Source of the DNA: Proteobacteria bacterium HN_bin10
GTDB lineage: Bacteria; Pseudomonadota; Alphaproteobacteria; Caulobacterales; Aquidulcibacteraceae
Assembly: GCA_002083515.1 (NCBI GenBank)
Contig: LWDN01000099.1
Location: forward strand, 32,217 to 46,542
Length of the DNA stretch: 14,326 bases
Direction of reading: 5' to 3'
The notes below the pieces were generated by a model. It had not been told where the DNA came from. It worked only from the letters and a program-made list of their open reading frames with translations, and did not search any database. Numbering within the stretch: the first letter of the stretch is position 1; each line of letters opens with the position of its first letter. Below, one piece after another: positions 1 to 6,322 of this stretch. A program made the position numbers and the translations under genes.

Positions 1-1442
1 GGCGCGATGTCGGTGGTGAGCGGCCCGAGCGTGTAGAAGGGCGCCTCGCCGCAGACGCTGAGCTGCTTGTCCATATTCTCCTTGATCTTGTGCATCGGCA
101 CGTGGCCGGGGCCTTCGATCATCACTTGCACGCCGTGCTTCCACGCCACCTTAGTGAGTTCGCCGAGCGTTTCGAGTTCGGCGAACTGCGCCGCGTCGTT
201 GGCATCGGCGATCGAGCCGGGACGCAGGCCGTCGCCGAGTGAGAAGCTCACGTCATACGAGGCCATGATCTCGCAAATCTCTTCGAAGTGCGTGTAGAGG
301 AAGCTCTCCTTGTGGTGGGCGAGGCACCACTTGGCCATGATCGAGCCGCCGCGGCTGACGATGCCGGTGACGCGCTTGGCGGTGAGATGGATGAAGGGGA
401 GGCGCACGCCGGCGTGCACGGTGAAATAGTCGACGCCTTGCTCGGCCTGTTCGATCAGCGTGTCGCGATAGACTTCCCAGCTGAGGTCTTCGGCGACGCC
501 GTCCACTTTTTCCAGCGCCTGGTAGATCGGCACGGTGCCGATGGGCACTGGGCTGTTGCGGATGATCCAGTCGCGGATGTTGTGGATGTTCCTGCCGGTG
601 GAGAGGTCCATGACCGTGTCGGCGCCGTGGCGGATGGCCCAGACCATTTTGTCGACTTCCTCGGCCATCGAAGAAGTGACGGCGGAATTGCCGATATTGG
701 CGTTGATCTTCACCAGGAAGTTGCGGCCGATGATCATCGGCTCGAGTTCGGCGTGATTGATGTTGGCCGGGATGATGGCGCGCCCGCGGGCGATTTCCTG
801 GCGCACGAATTCCGGCGTGACGAATTCGGGGATCGATGCGCCGAAGGACTCGCCGTCTCTCTTCACGGGTGACACACACCCATTCGCCGCTGCAGTGCGA
901 TCTTGGCTCGTTGCGTGCTGTGGGTGTGTGTCACCCGAGGTCCGCCGCATATTCTCCCGGATCGCCACGAACTCCATCTCCGGCGTGATGATGCCGCGGC
1001 GCGCGTAGTCGAGCTGCGTGACGCACGCCCCGGCTTTGGCGCGGAGCACGCGCGGCGCAACGGGGAAGGGCGGCGTCAGTTTTTCGGCGGAGACATTGCC
1101 ATTGTCCTCGGCCTTCACCGCGCGACCGGCGATCTCCTCGACATCGCCGCGCGCCCGCACCCAGGCTTCGCGCGTGCGCGGCAGGCCGGCGTTGATGTCG
1201 ATCGTCGCGTCGGCATCGGTGTAGGGGCCGCTCGGATCGTAGATGGTCACCGGCGGTTCGTTGGCGCTCGGATGCGGGCGCACTTCGCGGAACGGCACGC
1301 GCAAGTCCGGATGCGCGCAGCCGGAGGCGTAGACCTTACGCGAGCCAACAAACGGCCCAGTGGTGACCGTGGGTGACACACGCGCACCCGCAGCGCTTGC
1401 GTCTTTTTCTGCCGCTGTCGGCAATGTGTGTGTGTCACCCAT
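1..1442 (-). CDS. thiC: Phosphomethylpyrimidine synthase ThiC (3' end outside window)
   Basis: Radical-SAM enzyme converting aminoimidazole ribotide to HMP phosphate, the pyrimidine branch of cytosolic thiamine synthesis. About 480 codons are open from ATG at 1440-1442 to the window edge, ending in GPLTTDIA. The C-terminal part with the cysteine cluster for the [4Fe-4S] centre lies outside. Family landmarks in order are FVGSRKVYA, YDPSGPYTD, ARRGIITPEMEFVAIREN, PEFVRQEIARGRAIIPANIN, DLSTGRNIH near residue 277, EQGVDYFTVHAGV, SRGGSIMAKWCLAHH, SLGDGLRPGS and IEGPGHVPM near residue 440. The ATG follows a GGAGG-type ribosome-binding site at about 1452-1458, which overlaps the end of the TPP riboswitch. 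Two oddities: residues 2-24 and a 23-residue stretch after IRENMRRTS are encoded by palindromic repeat elements not present in standard ThiC. The frame stays open across both, so the gene looks functional. Confidence 0.96.
   Translation of the reverse strand, partial: MGDTHTLPTAAEKDASAAGARVSPTVTTGPFVGSRKVYASGCAHPDLRVPFREVRPHPSANEPPVTIYDPSGPYTDADATIDINAGLPRTREAWVRARGDVEEIAGRAVKAEDNGNVSAEKLTPPFPVAPRVLRAKAGACVTQLDYARRGIITPEMEFVAIRENMRRTSGDTHPQHATSQDRTAAANGCVSPVKRDGESFGASIPEFVTPEFVRQEIARGRAIIPANINHAELEPMIIGRNFLVKINANIGNSAVTSSMAEEVDKMVWAIRHGADTVMDLSTGRNIHNIRDWIIRNSPVPIGTVPIYQALEKVDGVAEDLSWEVYRDTLIEQAEQGVDYFTVHAGVRLPFIHLTAKRVTGIVSRGGSIMAKWCLAHHKESFLYTHFEEICEIMASYDVSFSLGDGLRPGSIADANDAAQFAELETLGELTKVAWKHGVQVMIEGPGHVPMHKIKENMDKQLSVCGEAPFYTLGPLTTDIA
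866..937 (-). repeat. 72-bp palindromic element inserted in frame inside thiC
   Basis: The perfect arms GGGTGACACACACCC (867-881) and GGGTGTGTGTCACCC (922-936) extend by one pair on each side, giving a 17-bp stem with a 38-base loop. On the thiC strand codons GGT (935-933) to CCC (869-867) are 69 bases, encoding GDTHP...CVSP. They lie between IRENMRRTS and VKRDGESFGA, a loop of variable length in ThiC (in E. coli, roughly between IRENMG and NFGARL). Length is a multiple of three and there is no stop. The same architecture, length and phase recur at 1370-1441. I see no target-site duplication. Confidence 0.88.
1370..1441 (-). repeat. 72-bp palindromic element at the thiC start codon
   Basis: A second copy of the element at 866-937. 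Twelve perfect terminal pairs (1370-1381 with 1430-1441) continue as an RNA stem with two G-U wobbles to 17 pairs, again around a 38-base loop (1387-1424). The last two bases of the ATG form the base of the stem. Codons GGT (1439-1437) to CCC (1373-1371) encode GDTHT...ARVSP, in the same phase as the other copy. Removing these 69 bases would leave ATG ACG GTC ACC, reading MTVTTGPFVGSRKVYA, a normal ThiC N-terminus. The loop shares AAGA-CGCA and GC-rich CTGC/GCGG motifs with the other copy. Confidence 0.85.
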
Positions 1443-1451
1443 GTAATTGCT

Positions 1452-1563
1452 CCTCCCTCCGCCGGTGCTAACCGGTTCAGGTTCGACGGGTCAGAGCGGG
1501 ATGCTCAATCTCAGCCGCTGGTCGCATTCAGGCGAAGTGGGAACCGGTTCGGCGCCCGGAAGG
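1452..1563 (-). promoter_or_regulatory. TPP (THI-box) riboswitch of thiC
   Basis: Read on the minus strand the conserved core is clear: GGCTGAGA, then GACCCGTCGAACCTGA, then CCGGTTAGCACCGG and CGGAGGGAGG. Proposed pairing: P1 CCTTCC (1563-1558) with GGAGGG; P2 CGGG with CCCG of GACCCG; P3 GCCG with CGGC just before TGAGA; P5 CCGG/CCGG around TTAGCA. The 5' strand reads GGGCGCC, one base short of the usual GGGGTGCC, and the P3 arm is long and made of repeat-like sequence. P1 runs directly into the thiC Shine-Dalgarno (GGAGG), so TPP binding would be expected to hide the ribosome-binding site and lower thiC translation. The 3' half is certain; the 5' pairing was done by eye. Confidence 0.9.
1524..1556 (-). 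repeat. Dispersed-type repeat arm inside riboswitch P3
   Basis: The minus strand carries ACCGGTTCCCACTTCGCCTGA followed by ATGCG in two joined parts (ACCGGTTCCCACTTC, GCCTGAATGCG). It matches, in opposite orientation, the palindrome at 1583-1626 (ACCGG-ATCCACTTC-TCCTGA-GCG). Motifs of the type ACCGGTTCCCACTT are, to my knowledge, common in intergenic repeats of alphaproteobacteria. It occupies the variable P3 extension of the TPP riboswitch. Confidence 0.5.
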
Positions 1564-1582
1564 CGACGACTTAAAAGTAAGC

Positions 1583-1626
1583 GCGCGCTCGGACGGAAAA
1601 CCGGGATCCACTTCTCCTGAGCGCGC
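1583..1626. repeat. Palindromic repeat upstream of the thiC riboswitch
   Basis: Perfect 8-bp arms GCGCGCTC (1583-1590) and GAGCGCGC (1619-1626) enclose a core with AAAACCGGGATCCACTTCTC. The core resembles the inverted arm at 1524-1556, about 26 bp away, so the two form a partly matched inverted pair. The element lies between the end of the small membrane-protein gene at 1663 and the riboswitch, where the thiC promoter is expected. It could act as a stem-loop in either transcript. Confidence 0.6.
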
Positions 1627-1662
1627 TTATGCGGCGCCCCGGGATATGTGCGTGATGTAAGC

Positions 1663-2079
1663 CTAAGCTGGGCGCTTGGCAAACCAGCCGACAGCCGTGA
1701 GCCAGGCGCCGAGCAGCAACTCGAATGCGGCTGCTGCTGTGAGCGCCGAGGGCGTCGCCACGATGGCTTCGGTGGCGTCTGCGCCCCAGTCCGGCGCGAT
1801 CATCAGCCAGGCGCCTTTGATCGCGGCGGCGAAGCCCATGAGCGTGATCGCGATCGCCGCCGGGCTCGACCAATGATGGTGCGCCGCCAGGATGCACAAG
1901 CCCACGATCAAAGTGAACGCGCCGGTCGAGAGCACTAGGCCCGGATCGGCCATGAAATCCGGCAGTATGGCGCTGAAGCTCGATTGGCGCGTCAGCAGGG
2001 TTGCGCCGATCACCAGCATGTAGGGGCCGGCGATGCGCGCCAGCGTGCGGGTGCGTTGCTGGGGATCGTAGTCGGCCAT
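1663..2079 (-). CDS. Small four-helix membrane protein, function unknown
   Basis: A 138-residue hydrophobic protein beginning MADYDPQQRTRTLARIAG. Four likely membrane segments are visible: around YMLVIGATLL, LVLSTGAFTLIVGLCILA, AIAITLMGFAAAIKGAWL and FELLLGAWLTAVGWF. The chain ends in a short basic tail (AKRPA). ATG at 2077-2079 was chosen over an upstream in-frame extension because GGAG stands about 9 bases before it and the extension is arginine-rich, low-quality sequence. I recognise no catalytic motif and cannot name the family. It precedes thiC on the same strand, but the riboswitch and a repeat lie between them, so it is probably a separate unit. The first membrane helix begins close to the N-terminus without a cleavable signal. 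Confidence 0.75.
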   Translation of the reverse strand: MADYDPQQRTRTLARIAGPYMLVIGATLLTRQSSFSAILPDFMADPGLVLSTGAFTLIVGLCILAAHHHWSSPAAIAITLMGFAAAIKGAWLMIAPDWGADATEAIVATPSALTAAAAFELLLGAWLTAVGWFAKRPA

Positions 2080-2210
2080 CGAACGCGCTCCAGCTTGTGG
2101 GGGCAAGCACCATAGCTGACGCCGCTCGCCGCCGTGTTGCGGGGGATCAAGCCGCAACCGCCTGTTGCACTTGGGCCGCCGCGTGCTCATCTTCGCGCGG
2201 GGAGATGCGC

Positions 2211-2351
2211 ATGGGAACGCCCGCCGACTACACCATTATCGTGCTGCTTGTGGCCGTCGGCGTGGGTCTGTGGACGGCGCTCGACCGGCTGGCGCAGTTG
2301 CAGCGCGATGTCGAGGCGTTGAAGCGCGAGCGCGAGGAGCGCACCGATTAG
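2211..2351 (+). CDS. Small single-pass membrane protein with charged coiled-coil tail
   Basis: A 46-residue protein. After MGTPADYT comes one membrane helix (IIVLLVAVGVGLWTAL) and then an amphipathic, charged segment (DRLAQLQRDVEALKRERE) with heptad-like leucine spacing, suggesting a short coiled coil. The start at 2211 was preferred over an ATG at 2205 because GGGGAG (2199-2204) sits 6 bases before it and would touch the earlier one. The stop codon overlaps by two bases the stop of the convergent DUF423 gene. Small proteins of this shape can be assembly or regulatory factors of membrane complexes, but nothing here fixes a function. Confidence 0.6.
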   Translation: MGTPADYTIIVLLVAVGVGLWTALDRLAQLQRDVEALKREREERTD

Positions 2352-2695
2352 GGTTTGGCGAACGTCAGCACCGCCCAGCCCAGGATCAATGTCGAGCCGC
2401 CGATCGGCGCGATCATGGCGAAAGTCTGCGATCCGGTGAGCGAAATGGCGTAGAGCGCGCCGGCGAACAACAATGCGCCGCTCAGGATCATGGCGCCGGC
2501 GATAGCGTTGAGCCGGCCGCTGCGGTTGGCGATGGCGAGGCCGGCGCAGGCCGCGCCCAATTGCACGAAGGCGGCGAGCTTGACGCGCTCCAAGTCCGCA
2601 GGCGCCAGCGCATCGCGGAGCGGGTGCGCCGCCGCGACCAGCATGGCGAGCGCGACAAGACCCGAGAGAGCCGCAAAGATGTTGAGCAGGCGCAT
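2348..2695 (-). CDS. DUF423 family membrane protein
   Basis: A 115-residue integral membrane protein, close to the usual length of the DUF423 (YgdD-like) family. It begins MRLLNIFAALSGLVALAMLV, continues through AAFVQLGAACAGLAIANR and AIAGAMILSGALLFAGALYA, and ends with IAPIGGSTLILGWAVLTF. The IAPIGG-(4-5 residues)-GW pattern near the C-terminus and the alanine/glycine-rich four-helix plan are typical of the family, whose function is unknown. ATG at 2693-2695 was chosen because AGGA stands 7 bases upstream; an 11-residue extension begins without a good site. It diverges from the aldo/keto reductase gene across 71 bp, so both promoters must share that space. Confidence 0.85.
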   Translation of the reverse strand: MRLLNIFAALSGLVALAMLVAAAHPLRDALAPADLERVKLAAFVQLGAACAGLAIANRSGRLNAIAGAMILSGALLFAGALYAISLTGSQTFAMIAPIGGSTLILGWAVLTFAKP

Positions 2696-2766
2696 CGATG
2701 ATCCTAAGGCTTCAACGATGGTGCACAACGGCCGCCGTTCCGCAAGCGCCGGCGAGAGGATTTGAG

Positions 2767-3705
2767 ATGCAAAGCAAACGCGAGATCGGCCGCTCCGGCA
2801 TCTTCATCACGCCGCTGATGCTGGGCGGCAACGTGTTCGGCTGGACCGCGGATGAGCAGAGTTCGTTCCGTATCCTCGACGCTTACGTCGATCTGGGCGG
2901 CGACAGCATCGACACCGCCGACGTCTATTCGGCCTGGGTTCCAGGCCACGAAGGCGGCGAGAGCGAACGGGTCATCGGCGCCTGGCTGAAACAGAGCGGC
3001 AAGCGCGATAAGGTCGTGATCGGCACCAAGGTGGGCATGCTGCCGAAACGCATAGGCATCAAGCGCGACAACATCGTCGCCGCATGTGAGGACTCGCTGA
3101 GGCGCTTGGGCGTCGAGACCATCGATCTCTATTGGCTGCACCGCGACGACGAAGCCAGCCCCGCGGATGAGTACGTGGCGGGGCTCGAACACTTGCAACG
3201 CGCCGGCAAGATCCGCGCTTTCGGCGCCTCAAATTTCAAGCCGGCGCGTTTTGCTGAGGGGATAGCGGAAGCGCAGCGGCGCGGGCTTCGCTTCGATGCG
3301 CAGCAACCCGAATACAATCTGATGAACCGCGACATCGAAGCGGAACTGATACCGCTTTGCGAACGCGAGGGCGTGTCGCTGCTGCCGTACTACGGCCTCG
3401 CCAGCGGTTACCTCACCGGCAAGTATCGCACCCCCGGCGACAAGAGCAAAAGCGTTCGCGGCGGCCGCATGGATAAATACATGGACGGCAAGGGGCCATC
3501 GGTGCTGGCCGCCATGGATGCGATCGCCGCGCGCACCGGCGCGACGTGGGCGCAGATCGCGCTGGCCTGGATCATGGCCAAGCCTGCCATCGCGGCGCCG
3601 ATCGCCAGCGCCACCAGCGTCGCGCAGATCGCCGAATTGATGGGCGCGCTTCAGGTGACGCTGAGCGCGGAGGACATCTCAGCGCTCGACCGCGCCAGCG
3701 CTTAG
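2767..3705 (+). CDS. Aldo/keto reductase
   Basis: A 312-residue NADP(H)-dependent oxidoreductase of the aldo/keto reductase fold, a soluble TIM-barrel enzyme. The catalytic tetrad is visible as Asp49 and Tyr54 (DTADVYS), Lys88 (GTKVG) and His125 (YWLHRDD). Also typical are the N-terminal GRSGIFITPLMLGG, FGASNFKPARF, QPEYNLMNRDIE, the PYYGLASGYLTGKY loop, and a C-terminal cofactor-binding region (IAAPIASATSVAQIAE). The start at 2767 has GAGAGGA about 7 bases upstream; the open frame begins further upstream at 2698 but in unsuitable sequence. The substrate cannot be told from sequence. The overall pattern (LGG near the start, SGYLTGKY) fits the YajO/Tas-like group acting on aldehydes or sugars. 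It converges with the acyl-CoA synthetase gene 21 bases downstream. Confidence 0.93.
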   Translation: MQSKREIGRSGIFITPLMLGGNVFGWTADEQSSFRILDAYVDLGGDSIDTADVYSAWVPGHEGGESERVIGAWLKQSGKRDKVVIGTKVGMLPKRIGIKRDNIVAACEDSLRRLGVETIDLYWLHRDDEASPADEYVAGLEHLQRAGKIRAFGASNFKPARFAEGIAEAQRRGLRFDAQQPEYNLMNRDIEAELIPLCEREGVSLLPYYGLASGYLTGKYRTPGDKSKSVRGGRMDKYMDGKGPSVLAAMDAIAARTGATWAQIALAWIMAKPAIAAPIASATSVAQIAELMGALQVTLSAEDISALDRASA

Positions 3706-3726
3706 GCTTCGTTCACGGCGTAGATC

Positions 3727-5526
3727 CTAGATCTTGAACCCGCCCGCCTGGATGCGCGCATAAAGTTCGGGCGTGAGGCGCACATAGGCGTGCGTCTCGG
3801 GATCGTCGAAGTACAGATCGTGCTCGATTTTTGACGGATCGAAGCCGTCGCGCACAAGATCGATCTTGCGATACTTGAATGTGCCGGTGGTTTCGATCGC
3901 CGGTGCGATGCGGATGAACAAAGGCCGTGCGTAGCCGGGCAGTTCGCGCACGAGATGATCGCGCAGGCCTTCGAGATTGAAGCCTTCGCCCGGGGTGATC
4001 GCCGCCATGCCGGCGCGGCCGTCGAGCTTGTCGATCTTGACGCCATAGACGTTGGCTTCATTGACGCCGGGATAGCGCGCGATCGCTTCCGCCACCTCCG
4101 TGGTCGAGACGTTTTCGCCTTTCCAGCGGAAGGTGTCGCCGATGCGGTCGACGAAATAGAAATAGCCGTCCTCGTCCTGGCGCATCAGATCGCCGGTGCG
4201 GAACCAGGAATCGCCGTGCTCGGCGACATCGCGCAATATCTTCCGTTCGGACGCGGCCTTGTCGGCGTAGCCGGTGTAGTTGTGGCGTGCATCGTCCTTG
4301 ATCAGGCCGACGGCCTCGCCGACCTCTCCCGGCTCGCAGGGGATGCAAAGCCCATCTTCGCCGCGCACCGGCGCCTCGGCCTCGATGTCGAATTTCACCA
4401 GCCGCACGGCGAAATTGCCGCGCAGATAGGGCGGCACGCGCCCGATGGTGCCGGGCTTGCCGTCGAAATTGAACATCGAGACGTTGCCCTCGGTCGAGCC
4501 GTAGAATTCCATGATCCGGCCGACGCCGAAGCGCGCCTGAAACTCCTCCCACACGTCCGGGCGCAGACCGTTGCCGAAAGCGAGCTTCAGCCTGTGGGCT
4601 CTGTCCAGCTTGCCCGGCGGCTGATTGACCAGATAGCGGCAGAGTTCGCCAATATAAACGAACATCGTGCAGCCATGCGCGACGATGTCTTCCCAGAAAT
4701 GACTGGCGGAGAATTTGCGCTTCAGCACCAAAGTGCCGCCATTGAACAGCGCCACGGCGGCGCCGCAGAGGCCGCCGGTGGCGTGATAAAGCGGCAGCGC
4801 GCAATAGACCACGTCCTCGGCCGTGGCTTTGGTCGCTGCGGCGAAGCTGCGCATATAGAGTTGCGCGCGCATGTGCGTGATCTTCGCCGCCTTCGGCATG
4901 CCGGTGGTGCCGGAGGTATAGATGTAGAGCGCGATGTCGCGCGATTTCAGGCCCGTGCGGCGCGCGCGGGGCGGACGCTCCGGCGCGAGCTTGGGTTCTT
5001 TCAGATCGAGTGCGCGTCGATCGGGCGCCGGCGCGAAGTCCGTATCGATCACCCAATAGGTGAGGGGCCGGGCCAATCCGGCGCGGATGGTTTCGACGCC
5101 CGTCAAGCCATCAGAATCGGTAATGACGTGATCGGCGTTCGAGATCGAGAGGCAATGGGCGAGCGCCGCGCCGGTCAGGTTGTTGTTGATCAAGGCCACG
5201 GCGACGCCGAGCTTGGTCAGTCCCATCCAGGCGGGGATGTACTCGGCCCGGTTGGGCAGGAGCAGCGCCACCGTGTCGCCCGGCTTCAGGTCTTGCGCGT
5301 CCGCCCAGGCGGCGAAGCGGCTGGCGAGCGCGTCGAGCTGGCGATAGGTGTAGCGCTCGCCCTCGAACACCAGCGCCGTGTGATCGGCGAAGCGGTCGAT
5401 AGCCTTCTCCCAATCGTCGCAGATCAGGACATCGGCGTCGGGCTTGATGGCGCGCACCGAGAGCAGCGTGCGCGCCAGCCCGTCCAGAAATCTGATTTCG
5501 CGAGCGATCCGCTCCAGCGGGCCCAT
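3727..5526 (-). CDS. Long-chain acyl-CoA synthetase, FATP (SLC27) type
   Basis: A 599-residue adenylate-forming enzyme that activates long or very-long-chain fatty acids to acyl-CoA with ATP, possibly aiding their uptake at the inner membrane. Motifs: AMP-binding loop YTSGTTGMPK (residues 203-212), EFYGSTEGN (340-348), DRIGDTFRWKGEN (Lys469) in the hinge and C-terminal domain, and the catalytic lysine region GTFKYRK (Lys551, Lys554). PKAAKITHMRAQLYMR after the P-loop and LYHATGG are characteristic of the fatty-acid transport protein branch rather than FadD. ATG at 5524-5526 was chosen because GGAGG lies 6 bases upstream; a GTG at 5547 has no ribosome-binding site. No clear signal peptide. It stands apart from an operon unless the small upstream frame at 5579-5653 is real. 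Confidence 0.94.
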   Translation of the reverse strand: MGPLERIAREIRFLDGLARTLLSVRAIKPDADVLICDDWEKAIDRFADHTALVFEGERYTYRQLDALASRFAAWADAQDLKPGDTVALLLPNRAEYIPAWMGLTKLGVAVALINNNLTGAALAHCLSISNADHVITDSDGLTGVETIRAGLARPLTYWVIDTDFAPAPDRRALDLKEPKLAPERPPRARRTGLKSRDIALYIYTSGTTGMPKAAKITHMRAQLYMRSFAAATKATAEDVVYCALPLYHATGGLCGAAVALFNGGTLVLKRKFSASHFWEDIVAHGCTMFVYIGELCRYLVNQPPGKLDRAHRLKLAFGNGLRPDVWEEFQARFGVGRIMEFYGSTEGNVSMFNFDGKPGTIGRVPPYLRGNFAVRLVKFDIEAEAPVRGEDGLCIPCEPGEVGEAVGLIKDDARHNYTGYADKAASERKILRDVAEHGDSWFRTGDLMRQDEDGYFYFVDRIGDTFRWKGENVSTTEVAEAIARYPGVNEANVYGVKIDKLDGRAGMAAITPGEGFNLEGLRDHLVRELPGYARPLFIRIAPAIETTGTFKYRKIDLVRDGFDPSKIEHDLYFDDPETHAYVRLTPELYARIQAGGFKI

Positions 5527-5578
5527 CCAACGCCTCCGCCGCGACACATAAGTGTGTTCGCGCCGGAGCGGAACCCGC

Positions 5579-5653
5579 TCACGCCGCGGCAGTGAGCCCC
5601 GGGAGAAGCGGCGCCAGCGCCAGCAGGAACGTGATCAGGTAGGCGGTTCGCAT
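5579..5653 (-). CDS. Possible 24-residue hydrophobic peptide
   Basis: A short frame starting MRTAYLITFLLALAP and ending TAAA, preceded by a strong site, GGAGG with 5 bases before ATG (5651-5653). It is almost wholly hydrophobic with one arginine near the start, so it resembles a signal peptide or a one-helix membrane peptide. It lies 52 bases upstream of the acyl-CoA synthetase gene on the same strand and could be a leader or a small membrane protein. It may also be chance, since short hydrophobic frames are frequent in such DNA; the good ribosome-binding site is the main support. Confidence 0.35.
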   Translation of the reverse strand: MRTAYLITFLLALAPLLPGLTAAA

Positions 5654-5757
5654 CGGTCCCTCCGATGGCGCCGTGCTATCGGCCTCATGTTGCTTGGGTA
5701 TTGCGCAATTGTTGCAGGCGGCCTGGATTGGCGAAAAGCGTGGCGCTAGGAGGGGGC

Positions 5758-6321
5758 ATGAGCACGTCAGAATCAAACGCCGATCCGATTGTGCCGGGCC
5801 GATCGTGCGCAGGCTGTACGATGTGCTGCAAGCTGCTGGGCGTGACCGCGCTGAACAAGCCGGCTTTCACCTGGTGCCAGCATTGCGCCATCGGCGAGGG
5901 TTGCACGATCTATGCGGCGAGGCCGCCGGAGTGCGCCGGCTTCTATTGCGCCTGGATGGTCAATCCGCGTCTGGGGCCGGAATGGCGGCCGGCCGATGCG
6001 AAGATGATGATCAGCTTCGACGCCCCCGCCAATCGTGTCCTCGTGCACGTCGATCCGGCGCGCGGCGACGCTTGGCGGAAGCCGCCGCACTATCCGCAGA
6101 TCAAGAACATGGCCGTACAAGCGCTGCGCAACGGCGGGCATTTGCTGGTGTGGCAGGGTCGGCAAGCTTTTGTGATCCTGCCTGACCGGGAGGTGAGCCT
6201 TGGTGTTATCGAAAGCGATGCGGTCGTCGTGATCACCGAGAACCGCACGCCGATGGGCGTCGCCTACGATGCGGCCGCCTATGCGCCTGACGATCCGAGG
6301 CTGGCGGCGCTCCGTTCTTGA
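5758..6321 (+). CDS. CxxCxxCC zinc/iron-binding protein (YkgJ-like)
   Basis: A 187-residue cytosolic protein. Nine cysteines cluster near the N-terminus: C17-x2-C20-x2-C23-C24, then C40-x2-C43-x5-C49, C59 and C64, in the contexts CAGCTMCCKLL, WCQHCAIGEGC, PPECAGFYC. This is the pattern of the YkgJ/UPF0153 family (CxxCxxCC domain), thought to bind zinc or an iron-sulfur centre; its role is unknown. The C-terminal half (residues about 70-187) is beta-rich with no recognised motif. ATG at 5758 follows AGGAGG closely and is preferred over an upstream frame beginning at 5665. It ends one base before the stop of the convergent lipoprotein gene. Confidence 0.85.
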   Translation: MSTSESNADPIVPGRSCAGCTMCCKLLGVTALNKPAFTWCQHCAIGEGCTIYAARPPECAGFYCAWMVNPRLGPEWRPADAKMMISFDAPANRVLVHVDPARGDAWRKPPHYPQIKNMAVQALRNGGHLLVWQGRQAFVILPDREVSLGVIESDAVVVITENRTPMGVAYDAAAYAPDDPRLAALRS

Positions 6322-6322
6322 T

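Noticed and set aside
253..879. Arginine-rich open frame on the minus strand
   Set aside because: It is a shifted frame of thiC; the true frame holds all conserved ThiC motifs.
866..1441. CRISPR array or transposon ends
   Set aside because: Only two units about 430 bp apart with unequal loops and no spacer pattern; no transposase gene and no target duplication seen.
3955..5595. Long open frame of 546 residues on the plus strand
   Set aside because: It is antisense to the acyl-CoA synthetase, whose motifs are unmistakable; long antisense frames are common at this GC content.
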